A program made the translations under genes and the position numbers. Shown piece after piece: positions 1 to 11,067 of a DNA stretch of 64,000 nt. The stretch covers positions 248,709,127 through 248,773,126 of the forward strand of contig OV884056.1 in the NCBI GenBank assembly GCA_930367215.1, given 5' to 3'. Below the pieces are notes generated by a model. It was not told where the DNA came from. It made no database searches and saw only the letters and a list, made by a program, of their open reading frames with translations. The DNA is from Pollenia angustigena (Eukaryota; Arthropoda; Insecta; Diptera; Polleniidae). How positions within the stretch are numbered: position 1 is the first letter of the stretch; each line of letters starts with the position of its first letter.

Positions 1-680
1 ATATCAAACTATTTTTGATAAAGCACCATCAGCTGGTACAATCACACCACAAGCTCATACACGGTCCATCAGCTGGCACAATCATTGTGGTGGAGGGTAT
101 AAAAACTAGAGTTAGCTTTTAATAATTGTATTTATTTGATTGCAATAAAGAATAAAAACAGAAAAACAAAATTTACATCTAAAAAAATACACATTCAAAT
201 GTATGTTAATTTGTACTTATGGTTGTTATCGAGTTAAAGATTCATGTTTTTAAGGGAAAAAGTCGGAAATTTTCGACTGAGTTGTCATATTTTTTTGAAC
301 TGCAATTTCACGAATCCTCTGCAATACCATTATATCCTCCAAAGAACAGTTATTCTCCTCTGCCCATTGTAGATAAACAAAATGCATATTTGTTATTTTG
401 ATGATAGAACCTCTCATAAACAAAGTAGTTTCTAATACTACATTTACATTAGGCCAAAATCTTGTAGATTTGATTTTACATACACACGCTTTAGTTTTGA
501 ATTTATTTATCAAAAACCAAACTAAAAAAAAACTTGTTTTGCTTTTGCAAGGTTGCGTTAATTGAGGCTTTGTTTTTTGAAAAGTTGGGTTTACAGAGTC
601 ACCAATGTTACTAAATTGGGTGTTGCGTTAAGCGAGGGGTTGCGCATATCGAGGGTTGCCTTCAACGAGGCTATACTGTA
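1..680. other. AT-rich edge, no gene seen
   Basis: No coding signal. An 18-base motif beginning CCATCAGCTGG occurs twice (about 29-46 and 66-83), followed at 92-105 by a GGTGGAGGGTATAAAA-like end that resembles the termini of dispersed noncoding repeats elsewhere in the window. Around 600-665 there are short related phrases (GCGTTAAGCGAGG, TATCGAGGG) like those at 45.7-45.9 kb. Confidence 0.5.
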
Positions 681-992
681 TCTGCAAAATATTAAATTTT
701 AAAAACGGACTAAGTCAAAAAACTTAATTTTTTATTTGGCTGATTTTTTTTATTTAATACCTCAAACCGTTCTTTAAAAGTCCTGAAACTTTGAAGGAGT
801 TGTTTTTTTTCTTTTTTAAGATATGATTATTTATTGCGTAATTTCGGTTTTTTTTGTAGTAATTTCAATATCCTAAGCCGTTTTTGAGTTACGCAAATAT
901 ATGCTGTGCAACCTCCTTCATTTTCGAAATAACGGTATAACTTGAAAACAAGAGCTAACCTAAAAAAAAACGGTTAGCGCCACTGGATTCAG
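681..992. repeat. Partial copy of the GGGTAATTCC foldback family
   Basis: Matches the inner arm of the 33845-35520 palindrome: the stretch around AAAACGGACTAAGTC, then, after an internal deletion, the stretch ending CCACTGGATTCAG. Both ends of the family are missing, so this is a relic. Confidence 0.75.
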
Positions 993-2444
993 AAAACATT
1001 TTGTACTATTTTTTAAGGAAATTTTAAACTTGATATAAGTTTTATTTTACTTGGAGCCAAATCATTCTCGAATTTCTTCAAGTTAAGTTAAATTTGGGCA
1101 TTTCCATCATGTCGAACGTGACCATCGTACACATTTAAAGTTAAAAAAGTCCAAATAAAACGTATTTTTATTTTGGCAAAAGATTCAAGTTATAGATATT
1201 AATTAGCCCTATAATTGGTGCTATTATTCATTTTGATAAATTGTTTCGTTTTCAAGAAAATTGCAAAAACAAGGCATTTGCACGTGACGACAACAGAAGT
1301 GGTTTTTGTGGCCATTAATTCGAATGCCGATTTCAGCGAAACCTGAGGCAATATTTGAATGCTGTCATTTTAAATGAAAATAATGTATATTTTTTTTTTA
1401 TTTAGCTTTAATCGCTGTCGCACGTGATCTGTCGCACATGATATTTTTTTCCATCATGATATATATGTTGATAAGACCGGGTCGACCTCCATACAAAAAA
1501 AAAAAAGTTGTGCCAGTCACCCCCTAGAATGAAAGATATGTCAATGAAGTTTCTAAAACAGGAAACATTTTTTTTGCCACGCCCCAAAATACAGCCCTTT
1601 TGGTTTTTTATTTTTAGCGCTGCCATTTAAAGTCCGATCTCATCATATTGCATATCGTTTTTAATGGCTTGATAGTGGCTTCATTTTTGTCTTTAGTGAC
1701 TTTTTAATCCGACCTCAAATTCTGGGCGCCACTTATGCCATCTCGGATCCTTCCCCTAAATGTCCAATTTTTTTTACGTGCCAAGAAAGTCCTTCTAAAA
1801 CTACGTATGTATAGATTTTAATATGCCCACTTTTATGACACGCCTACAAATTAAGCCCCTTTTTTATTTTTCACCCACATACTACATTAAATCAGGTAGA
1901 AGCCAATACAAACAATAATATATTCATCAGTCACGCCCTAGAATAAGAGGTATATTTATTAAGTTTGAAAAACTTTAAAAACATTGTTTTTGCCACGCCC
2001 TAAATTATAGCCCTTTTTGTTTTATATACATATATAGTATCGTAATTTCAATTCTAATCTCATCGTATCGTATATCATTGTTAATGGCTAGAATATGGCT
2101 TTATTTTTGAATTTAGTGCTTTTTTTGCTCATCTAGATTTAAATGATTGAGATGTATATATTAACATAAATAAATCATTCACATATATAAAAAAATTATT
2201 TTCAAATTTTTAATTTTCACACTTACGATGTCGCACGTGAACAACTTTATATAAGTACCAAGATCATAAATCTTGCTATTTTACTTGCTATTTGTAATTT
2301 TATGAGCTTTCTACTTTTACTTTTGACGCACTGATAGAAAATGATGTTTTTCAATGTCGCACATGACATCGAAATATGAGATAATACAAAGAAGAAAATT
2401 ACAGTTATTTGCAATCGCATAGTTTCTTGTGCATTCTATTTTGA
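993..2444. repeat. Diverged internal duplication with CACGTG motifs
   Basis: No gene. Sequence near 1514-1730 (CCTAGAATGAAAG, GCCACGCCC, CCGATCTCATC, AATGGCTTGATAGTGGC) recurs diverged near 1930-2130, a period of about 415 bases, with a weaker third version near 1780-1870. The motif GTCGCACGTGA or GTCGCACATGA occurs at about 1424, 1433, 2229 and 2355. This is probably a decayed repetitive element; the family is not recognised. Confidence 0.5.
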
Positions 2445-3189
2445 AGGCTCAGTAAGGCGAAAGTTGCTGTACCGTATCTGTACTGTATCCATCAGCTGTT
2501 CGCTTTTTGTTATATGAAAACCAATACAAAAGCTTACCGAAATGCAATGTACCGTAGTTGCAACGTACCAATCTGTATAAAATAGAATTTCATGCCGTTG
2601 TTACGTGACATTTGTAAGACAGTGATGGGCGGCTTGTATGTTACATTGAATGCGGGTAATTTTGCTCTTTTTTGTTGGTACTTTTTTCAGTATATCTATG
2701 GAATTGCGACAAAACAACTTACAATACAACATATTTTCAAATATACATATGTTTAGATGTTTAAAATAAACTAATGCATATACACATACAATAGAAATGT
2801 GAAACATATACAAGACTTTAAATGGTATCAAAATCTTGTTTGGTGTATGCACATTTACAATATATGTATGCTAAAAATTTATACATGCTAAAATACAAAT
2901 TTATTTATTGTAAGTTTATAATAAAAATATTAAATTATTAAAATTGTTTACATACCCAAAATACTGTTTTAATACCATTTAAATCACGTAGTACCTTTTC
3001 TGCACAACGGTCACCATTTGAGCATTTTTGATTCCCATCACTGTGTGTTTTGTTTTATGTATACTATTGCTTTTTGTTTATGTATGGAAGAGCATATGAC
3101 ACGTTTTTAAACGTTCTATAAGTGCACCAACGTGCTTACAGTACGGTGCGGTACATTACGGGTACAGCAACGTTCGCCTAACTGAGCCT
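2445..3189. mobile_element. 745-bp nonautonomous TIR element (3-bp TSD)
   Basis: The left end AGGCTCAGTAAGGCGAA is the inverted complement of the right end TTCGCCTAACTGAGCCT with one mismatch. The trinucleotide TGA directly flanks both ends (2442-2444 and 3190-3192). No transposase frame is present. A 3-bp duplication and AGGC ends would suit the PIF/Harbinger superfamily, but that assignment is inference. Confidence 0.7.
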
Positions 3190-3857
3190 TGACTCTTTGT
3201 ACCTTCCGAAAGCTTTTAGAGAGAAAAAGTCAATGCATAATGTTTCTTTTTAAGATCTTTTATCATAGCAAAACGTACAATAGAAATACCCAAATAAGAA
3301 AAGTTGCACTTGTTCGACTTTGCATTCATAAATCTCGAAATGGGTTATAAATAAATATAAAATTTTTTTATTTTTATAAAATTTGATTGTTTTCCTGTTA
3401 AAATATGATAAAACAAAGTCTTTTCAAGAACTTATAATTTTTTTGTTGCGGTGGACTTTTCGGTGGAAATGCCCATTTACTTAAATTTTGTCAACTTTTT
3501 TTTTGAGTGTATGTAACAAAATTCTTGCCGCCGATTTCTTTGTTTTTTTTGCAACCAGTGTTATTAACATTTTTCCAAAGCTTTTTCTGGCAAAGTTAAA
3601 TAATATAAATCAAATATTAAGTAAAATTATACATATTAACAATTATTTATATTTAATACAAAGAAACACTTAAAAAACAATTTGAAAATTCTTGAATTCT
3701 TTTGATTTATGTATTAGTTTTATGTATGAAATACATACATACTTATGTACGTATGTATGTATGTATGTATTTGTTCTAAAAAAACCGAAAAAAACAATTG
3801 AAGAAAGCAACAACTTTTCATCTCCTTTTATTATTTTGTCTTCCTCTTTTGTTGCTC
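3190..3857. other. AT-rich stretch with a GTAT microsatellite
   Basis: No gene seen. A perfect GTAT tetranucleotide run lies at about 3749-3770, just upstream of the candidate promoter. Confidence 0.5.
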
Positions 3858-3891
3858 AGTTTTATTTGAAGTGTCATCGGTGCGCGGACGT
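3855..3891 (+). promoter_or_regulatory. Candidate TATA-less core promoter (Inr + DPE-like)
   Basis: CTCAGTTT at 3855-3862 fits the fly initiator, with the A at 3858 as a possible +1. GGACGT at 3886-3891 fits the DPE consensus RGWYVT but sits at +29 to +34, one base later than the canonical +28 to +33. No TATA box is visible at -30. A candidate first exon follows. Confidence 0.35.
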
Positions 3892-4304
3892 GTTTGTTAA
3901 ATACTCGAAATAAATTGCAAATAAAATATGTCAAAAGTGCTAAAAATTAAACGAAAATCTTAATTAAATAAAGTATAGTAAATTATTAATCATAAAATAT
4001 AAAAAAAATTAAACAAGAAGTGTTATATTTCATGAAAATTGTGTTTAAAGTTGTGCAAACACATAAATTTCAATTTAGTCGGCAGCGCAGCCACCATCGA
4101 AAATTTGTGTCTTTTGTACTTGTGTTTGTTGTTTCTGTAAATAAAAGAGCAAGACGAATTTAAATTCGCCTTGTAAAAGAGGAAATAAAATTGTGAAGAG
4201 AAAATAAAAACAAGCGAATAAAAAGTTCTGGTTGGATAAGGCGAAAAAGAATGTTCACATCTACACCTGCAATTATTATTGCAGTTATTCTTCAGTTTGT
4301 TGGT
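3858..4304 (+). CDS. Candidate isolated first exon (5'UTR plus 18 codons)
   Basis: Coding part 4251-4304. The ATG has A at -3, acceptable for a fly start. It reads 18 residues, MFTSTPAIIIAVILQFVG, mostly hydrophobic as in a signal peptide or signal anchor, and then meets GTGAGT (4305-4310), a strong 5' splice donor in phase 0. The unspliced frame runs on to 4436 but becomes Lys/Asn-rich, as translated intron does. The presumed leader, 3858-4250, holds two short upstream ORFs, one of about 44 codons. I recognise neither the gene nor a second exon in the window, so the rest would lie beyond a first intron of up to 59 kb, or the exon is an illusion. Confidence 0.3.
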
Positions 4305-4734
4305 GTGAGTACATACATATTTAAAAAAAGAACGAGCAAAATCACAAACAATACAAAAGGCCCAACCAGAATATCCATAAACAAACTTAAGCTACTGTCA
4401 AAAATAAAGGAAAAAGCCTCTCAAATACATTTATAAAAACAAAAATAAAATAAAAAACATTTGATTCCGTACGGAATGTGCGATTAGTTTCACACTACCA
4501 TTTAACCTAACCTAACCTTCACACTTTGCTTAAGCAAATTACAGTTTCATAAAATTTAACAAAAAGTTCCCTTAAGTTCAACATTGTTTTACACATATGA
4601 TTTACATGTATTCGCTCAGTTGCTTAAGCCACGTTATTCACATTCTGGTTAGGCCTTTAAACTTCAACTGAAAAACGCAATTGATATAAGTTTTTTAAAT
4701 GCCAATAAACACAATTAATACGTGAACTTTTGCG
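4305..4734. other. AT-rich, possible start of a long intron
   Basis: No further coding signal. A short TAACC repeat (TAACCTAACCTAACC) lies at about 4503-4517. Nothing else is recognisable. Confidence 0.4.
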
Positions 4735-4741
4735 TAATATG

Positions 4742-5036
4742 CAGTGTCTGTGTTCATACGGCTCATGTTTTAATGACATGATTGCTACTTTATAGGCGAG
4801 AGGGACGAGGGAAAGAAACGGGTACACAGATGCTTGTACTGTCAGTACGCTTTGCTTTTTCATTCGTTAATTAATTTTGTTTTTGTATTTAATATTAAAA
4901 AAGCACACAACATACGCACGACTATACAAAAATAATGTCGTCAACATGACATGAATCATTTGAACGCCAATTCATGTTCAAAGAAGAAAAAGGAAGAATC
5001 ATGTCAATAAGACATAAGCCGTATGAACTCAGACTT
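4742..5036. mobile_element. MITE with TIR GTCTGTGTTCATACGGC
   Basis: The left end near 4745 (GTCTGTGTTCATACGGC) is inverted at the right end, finishing near 5035 (GCCGTATGAACTCAGAC). The motif TGACATGATT is also inverted inside both arms. Half of the element recurs reversed at about 54178-54312, so it is a dispersed family. No target duplication could be settled. Confidence 0.6.
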
Positions 5037-5719
5037 TAAGTTTAAGGTTTTGTTTGTTTTGAACTGTTTGAGTATTGATACATTTTCTTTATCCATGAAA
5101 ATTTAAAAAAAAAACGAAAATCGCTTAATTTAAATAAAAACACTTTTTTGGTTAAGGGCATGATAAATAAATTTTACGTTTGTACAAACATTTTGTGTTG
5201 TTAATTGGGGTGTTTGCTGTTTGGACAAACATTTGAAGCAATGTTTGCAGAAATATTAGAAATTTTTAATATTTGGCAGACATGTTGGATATTTGTCAAA
5301 CTTTCTGTGGCGTCTAATGCTAAATGTATTCAATTCAATTAATTTTTAATATTAAATTAAACTTTTTAATTGTTGTATTGCTTGCCACAAAACAGCTCGT
5401 TGTTTGATTCCCTTTTTTCTTTTTACCTTTATTTTATAATTTCTTCTCTGTTTTAAGCATGGATGGCATCTGCATTCATTGAAAACAATGATTGTACGGA
5501 GAATATATTTGTGTTGTTTATTGGCAAATCCCAAACGGAAACAATGTGTGTGTTTGCCAAACATTTTGTGTGGTTTATTATGCCTTTTAGCAAGTGAATA
5601 TGGTCTTAAAAAAGTTGAAAGAAAACTATTAATGTAGGAAACATTTTAATAAGCATTAAAAACATCAAAGAAATAACTTTATGCGATCAATTTTATAGTT
5701 GTTTTCACTTTTTAATATA
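5037..5719. other. AT-rich, nothing recognised
   Basis: No gene. The phrase AAACATTTTGTGT appears at about 5186 and again near 5560, and ACAAACATTTGAAGC lies between them, hinting at an old repeat. Confidence 0.4.
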
Positions 5720-6365
5720 AAAAAATCAATATTGAATGAGCATCAATTAGAGCGTTATTTTAGAAACTATAGTAATTTTAATGACAAATATGTGTGATTG
5801 TAGATAAACGTCCTTTTTTTTTGATTTGAGGGGTATTTTTGAAACAACACTATCATCAGTTTTTTCTCATTTTTGTATGAAAAAAATTGATTTTTAATAA
5901 AATACGCTAGTGATCATAGTTTAAAAACTACAGCCATTTGTATTTTTTCTTTCTTTTGTATTTAAAATCGATTTTAGAATAAAATTACAACTTAACGATC
6001 TTTTACTGATAAAAGCGTTATTTTAGAAACAAGAGCCGTTTTTTTTCTCATTTTGGTATAAAAGAAATCAAGTGATGCCAGATTTATGTTCTTTTCTTCA
6101 TTAGAGTGTTTTTATAAATTACAGCCGTTTTAGGTTTTTTCTCATTTCGGTAAAAAAAAATCGATTTTCGATGATAATTGCAAGTGATCACAGATTAACG
6201 TCGCTTTTCTCAATTAAAGCGTTACTGTAAAAACTACAGTCATTGTTAGTTCTTTTTACATTTTGGTATTAAAAAATAGATTTTTGACAAAAATTGCAAG
6301 TTATCACCGATAACTGTCTTTTTTTATTTAGAGCGTAATCTTAGAAACTACAGCCGTTTTCAGCG
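5720..6365. repeat. Degenerate tandem array, unit about 110 bp
   Basis: Successive diverged units contain, in order, an AGCGTTATTTTAGAAAC-like phrase, ACAGCCGTTTT, TTTTCTCATTTTGGTA, AAATCGATTTT and a GCAAGTGATCACAGATTAACG-like phrase. Five or six units can be followed by eye; spacing drifts through indels. No ORF. Confidence 0.6.
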
Positions 6366-7535
6366 AAGAAGCAGTAAAAAATTGAAAGCGATTACAAATT
6401 TATGTTTTGTAATCTATTTTATATCTCGTCAGAGAGCCGAAGCTAACGATGTGTATTAATTTTTCCATGTAATATTATAAATATATACAATAAACGCTTT
6501 AACTTTGCCAACATTTCCGCACTTTTAAGTCGTGCACCAAATAATTTAAGCGGAATTTATTATCAGTCAATAAATAAAAATAAATGTCTTTTATGTCTTT
6601 TGACTTTTATGTTATTTAACTATTATTTTATTAATGTTTATATTTACATATGCTTATAATAATATTAAATACATATTTTATTTCATTTATTCAAATAAAA
6701 ATATTGTTGGATGAAAAAAGAAAAATAAAAAAATATTTGGATAAATCATTGCAGACGAACAAATCAATGAAAACCATTAAACGCTATATAGAGATTACGA
6801 TAATCCTCAAAATACGTTTTATAAATAAATATAAATGGCATTTATTATAATAAACTATTATGCACAGAAATATGAATGTGTTGGCTAGCATGTGTTAACA
6901 AATACGAGGGTTATCGCAGATGTAAGAAAATTCAAATATTATTTTTTTTTTTGAAAGCTCCATATTTAAAAAAGAAATATATATTTTTATTAATGTAGAC
7001 GTAAAATTGTGCCCGCGGGGTTGCCCGCCAGGGTTAATTTTTGGCTAACTATAAAATTAATATCGGTTGGTTAGAGTCATTTTCTATTCTATATGTATAT
7101 GATTTCAATTTCATCAATTTCATCACAATCCAGGCAGAAATTGCCAACCGCTTAAAAACTGTAACAATAGGTAAGCACTTGTACACAGGAAACCGAACCG
7201 ATTGCTAGCGAAAGGGGTTGACAATTTGAATTGAGAAATGGTTGTTTGCCAATCCTTTTTAATAATAAAAAAAAAAAACATTGAACACTGGATAATTTCA
7301 GCAATTTTTTAGGTCAACATTAATTTCAGAAAAAGTTTTGGGCCGATATGGTTGAAATTTAAAATTTAAGAGTTTTTCATGGTCAGGCACGCTGGGGTTT
7401 TTAATTTTTGTAAAAGTTAAAATTTCAAGGGTTTGCCAACATATGAAAAAAGAAAAAGATTGAATATCTCGAAAACTAACGGATACACGATGAAAATACG
7501 CAAGGGGCTAACAAAATGGCATATAATGCTATGTT
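6366..7535. other. AT-rich, nothing recognised
   Basis: No gene. A short GC-rich spot, CCCGCGGGGTTGCCCGCC (about 7011-7028), stands out from the AT-rich context. Open frames here are short and low-complexity. Confidence 0.4.
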
Positions 7536-8048
7536 CATACGACCAGCGTTACCGTTATGCGACTAAAGTCGCATTTTTGCCCCTTTTTTATTGCCTTGCC
7601 ACTTTCTTTGCCCCTTTATTTTAAATCCCCTTTTGTATCATTTGGTAAGTTTTTGTGCCCCTTTTGCCCCTTTTTGAACTTCCAGCTTTTATATGATTGT
7701 ATGTTTTTACTTTACCGCATAGAAGTGCATCCGCTAAACGGATTTATTTTTAATTAGCATTATAAAACAATAAGTGGTCCAATAGACTGAAAGTAGATAC
7801 CTGGAAGTCCATGTTGAACTTATTAATAAATATACAGCATATTTTCGAAAATTAGATACTTATATAACAACTAAAGAAACAGCATAGCACTGTAAATAAA
7901 AATCGTACCACTACTACCTTCTTCTAATAGGAAATATCAGAACTAAATTTGGCCCACCTATCACTCATAATAAAGGCGCTATTGTGCCAAAGCCCTTATT
8001 TTGGGAATAATAACGTGGTTATAAATCTGTTACTAAGTCAATTAGTAA

Positions 8049-8498
8049 AGGCCAGTTTACACGGTAATACAATGTATTACGACTTTGTAGAATCAAAATA
8101 ATATGAAATTCTCTTCATGTTTAAAAGAAAAAAATAAAAGTCTGTTGAGAGTATACTTTATGTTTACACGGATGGTATAAGTAAAATCAAAAATAATAAC
8201 AAAAAAGCAGATGGTTGCAGTTTTACAATTTTTACAAAAAAATCATGAACATTTCCTAAGTTGTTTTTGTAATTGTATAAAAATGCTACCACCTTCAATA
8301 TACTCCGTTAAAATGCACCTCTGGTGTGATGAAAATACATATGTTTCTAAAATGGTTTAGAAAAAAACCATTTACCGACCGCTTGTCAGATTTTGTATTC
8401 GTATTCTCTCTTACTCAATGCATTTTGCTTTTACATGATAAGATTTCTCTCATTCTACATTATGTCGTAATACAATGTATTACCGTGTAAACTGTCCT
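8049..8498. mobile_element. 450-bp MITE, TSD TAA
   Basis: TIRs read AGGCCAGTTTACACGGTA on the left and the inverse (one mismatch in the first ten bases) on the right, extending over about 35 bp through AATACAATGTATTACGAC. TAA flanks both ends (8046-8048, 8499-8501). Ends and duplication resemble PIF/Harbinger MITEs and the element at 42423-42770. Confidence 0.8.
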
Positions 8499-8636
8499 TA
8501 ACCGATTTTGTTAAATTAAAAATGGAATGACAAACTTATATAATAACGAACTTATACATTTCCAGCTGTGGTGAAGGGTAAAATTATATGCAACAGTTCA
8601 TACACGTTAACTTGCAAACAAGACGAGTGTTTTCAC

Positions 8637-9171
8637 CAGTGTTCGAAAATAAACACTAAATATCGTTCTTTAATGTTCGGTTCGGTAGATTTGTGGAAAA
8701 CACAAACGCTAATAGTGTTTGTGTAGAAATTCATTAAAAAAAATTTCCCTGTTTGTCATCTTTCGAACACAAAAATAATGCTGTTTTCATCATACTCAAC
8801 AAATGATGAGAACATTAAATTACGTTCGGTTTTTTTTGAAAATCCACAAACTTCAATGTGTTCGGTTCGGCTCGTTAATGTTCGTCGCTTTTTGCTGATA
8901 AAAAAAATCAAACATTTTTTACAAAAACAAAATACACACACGAAAAAAACATTACAGAACATTAAAATATAATGTGTTTCTACAGTATCACTACAATTGT
9001 TCTGTTTTTTAACGAAGAACCGAACATTATATAATGTTCGGTTCTTTCTTGAAAATAGTTACGAACGGTATTAAGGTTTGTGTATGTTTACACAAACACT
9101 AAAAAAATAGATATCGTTCTTCGGTGTGTGAGCCGAACGCTAAATAATGTACTGTTTGTTTTCGAACACTG
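8637..9171. mobile_element. 535-bp nonautonomous hAT element
   Basis: TIRs CAGTGTTCGAAAA and TTTTCGAACACTG are perfect over 13 bp and extend further with one mismatch. The 8-bp duplication GTTTTCAC is perfect (8629-8636, 9172-9179). The interior repeats GTTCGGTTC-like phrases on both strands. A fragment of the same family lies at about 43460-43622. Confidence 0.9.
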
Positions 9172-9597
9172 GTTTTCACTGTGTATATATATGTACATTC
9201 GAACATCTCTATAGTGAAGTTCTATAAAATGTAGCTTTCTATATACTGAACAAATTTAAAAAATTATTATAATTTGATCTCCTTACACACAAAAAAAAAT
9301 CATAGCTAAAATTACCTAAAAAATTAACTAAGCGCAAAGGTAGTATGGCAGTATCTTAGTTTCTTGATAACGATTTTAACAACTGTCGCTTGTTTTAGTG
9401 GACAAAAATGTAGCAGCATTTCTTTTAAAATAAATTTGATCATTTAAAGTAAAAAAAGCAGCACAAAAGGTTTTGTAGCCTAGCAGATTATTTTCCAGCA
9501 CTTTATTTCGTACAAGCAATTAAACACTTAACGCAAACTTTTCCTTATAAGGATATTATTGAAGCAAATATTAATCGATAATCGAACTAAAATACCA

Positions 9598-9939
9598 GGG
9601 GGTCTACTCTCTATTGCGATGCGAAAACAATTTCGATGCGAAAGCTAAATGTCAACTTGGTACTCTCTATCACTTTCGCAAAATTTTATGAAAATGACGC
9701 GATAGTGGCATAAGAAATTGAAGATGGCGCGGATTTACAGTAATGAAATGCCAAAGTGTGTAAAAATTTTTGAAATTGTAAAATTTAAATAAAATAAAAA
9801 TAAATAAATAAAATAAAAATAAATACAAAAATAAAAAAAATTAAAAGATGCGAAAGACGCATGCGCAAACGTATTGAGGAGTACCAATCGCTAGACTTGC
9901 TACAATTTTCTTTCGCATCGGAATAGAGAGTAGCCCCCC
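9598..9939. mobile_element. MITE with GGGGTCTACTCTCTAT ends
   Basis: Left end GGGGTCTACTCTCTATTGCG and right end CGGAATAGAGAGTAGCCCC are inverted over about 28 bp, including GATGCGAAA. A CCAG tetranucleotide flanks both sides, a possible 4-bp duplication. The interior holds a short AT-rich AAATAAA run. No ORF. Confidence 0.7.
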
Positions 9940-10652
9940 AGTTTTTATAAACAAAGTAAGACTATATATGGATGTGTCAAAAGCTAAAAGGCCTTACTCC
10001 ACAAAATAAAAAGTAGAGAAAATTAGTATTGTTTGAAAAATGGAGTTACAAAATTTAAAATGCTACAAAAAGAAATTTGCCAAACACGCGAAGCTTAGTA
10101 ATTCATGTTTAAGCAATATATAATGGCCTAATTTTGTTATGTATATTTTCCTTTTATCTGGCTGGTAGCTTCTGAAAAAATCAAATAAGATTAAAACCCT
10201 ATACCAAGTTTTCATATTTTTTAATGGAAAATATTTAAATTATAAAAGAACAAAATCATTTTCAAAGAGTTCACAGCTAATTAGATAGTATTATAACAAA
10301 ATTGAGAAATTTTCGAAAAGTGGAGTTAGGCCTTTTATTTATACATAAGAAGAGGCATATTTTTTGTAACGTTTATGTTTTCAGTGAAAATAACTTAATA
10401 AAAATTAAAATGGTCTTATTTTGAAAGTTGCCCCTTTTTTGCTCAGAATTCCCCTTTTTGTGCCACTTTTATTTTGAAAATCCCCTTTTTGTGCCCCTTT
10501 TTGAAAATTTTGAACGGTAACGCTGCATACGACGATATAAACCACTGGTTTCGCTCTCTGAAACAAGATTGCCAAACATGCTGTTCATACGATTCGTTAA
10601 TTTTGACATTTTTTTTGTGTTGTTAGTGTGATTCTTTTTAAAAAAGATAAAA

Positions 10653-11067
10653 AAGCTCAAGGTCAGGTTAAGAAAAATATATTAATTTATTACTTCCAAT
10701 ATTTCGCTGCCACAATGGACAGCTTCTTCAGGGATCTTAAGTTTATAAATTTTAAACAAATTTTTTATAAAACAAAATTTAAATTAAATAACAAAAATTG
10801 ACAAAAAAATAAATAATAAAAATAATATACAGGAAACAAAATTATTCTATTATTATTATTATGTAATATAATAATTTTGTTTCCTGTGTATTATTTTTAT
10901 TATTTATTTTTCATGTTGTCAATTTTTGTTATTTAATTTAAATTTTGTTTTATAAAAAATTTGTTTAAAATTTATAAACTTAAGATCCCTAAAGAAGCTG
11001 TTCATTGTGGCAGCGAAATATTGGAAGTAATAAATTAATATATTTTTCTTAACCTGACCTTGAGCTT
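10653..11067. repeat. 415-bp near-perfect palindrome
   Basis: The sequence from AAGCTCAAGGTCAGG at 10653 is repeated inverted to CCTGACCTTGAGCTT at 11067. Arms of about 195 bp differ by a few bases (for example CAGGGATCTTAAG against CTTAAGATCCCTAAA), around a centre of TATTATTATTATTATG. It could form a single hairpin. It lies just outside the hAT element ending at 10525. Likely a foldback or hairpin MITE; no clear target duplication. Confidence 0.85.

Larger units (their letters stand above)
7544..10525. mobile_element. Nonautonomous hAT-like element with three nested MITEs
   Basis: Ends are CAGCGTTACCGTT at 7544 and AACGGTAACGCTG ending at 10525, perfect 13-bp inverted repeats. Both sides carry the same 8-bp duplication CATACGAC (7536-7543 and 10526-10533). 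An 8-bp duplication with CAG ends is the known signature of the hAT superfamily. Subterminal zones are rich in GCCCCTTTT blocks. No transposase is visible. Later insertions sit inside at 8049-8498, 8637-9171 and 9598-9939, so the original element was roughly half this length or less. Confidence 0.85.

Noticed and set aside
4503..4517. Telomere-like TAACC repeats
   Set aside because: Only three units; far too short, and flies lack such telomeric repeats.
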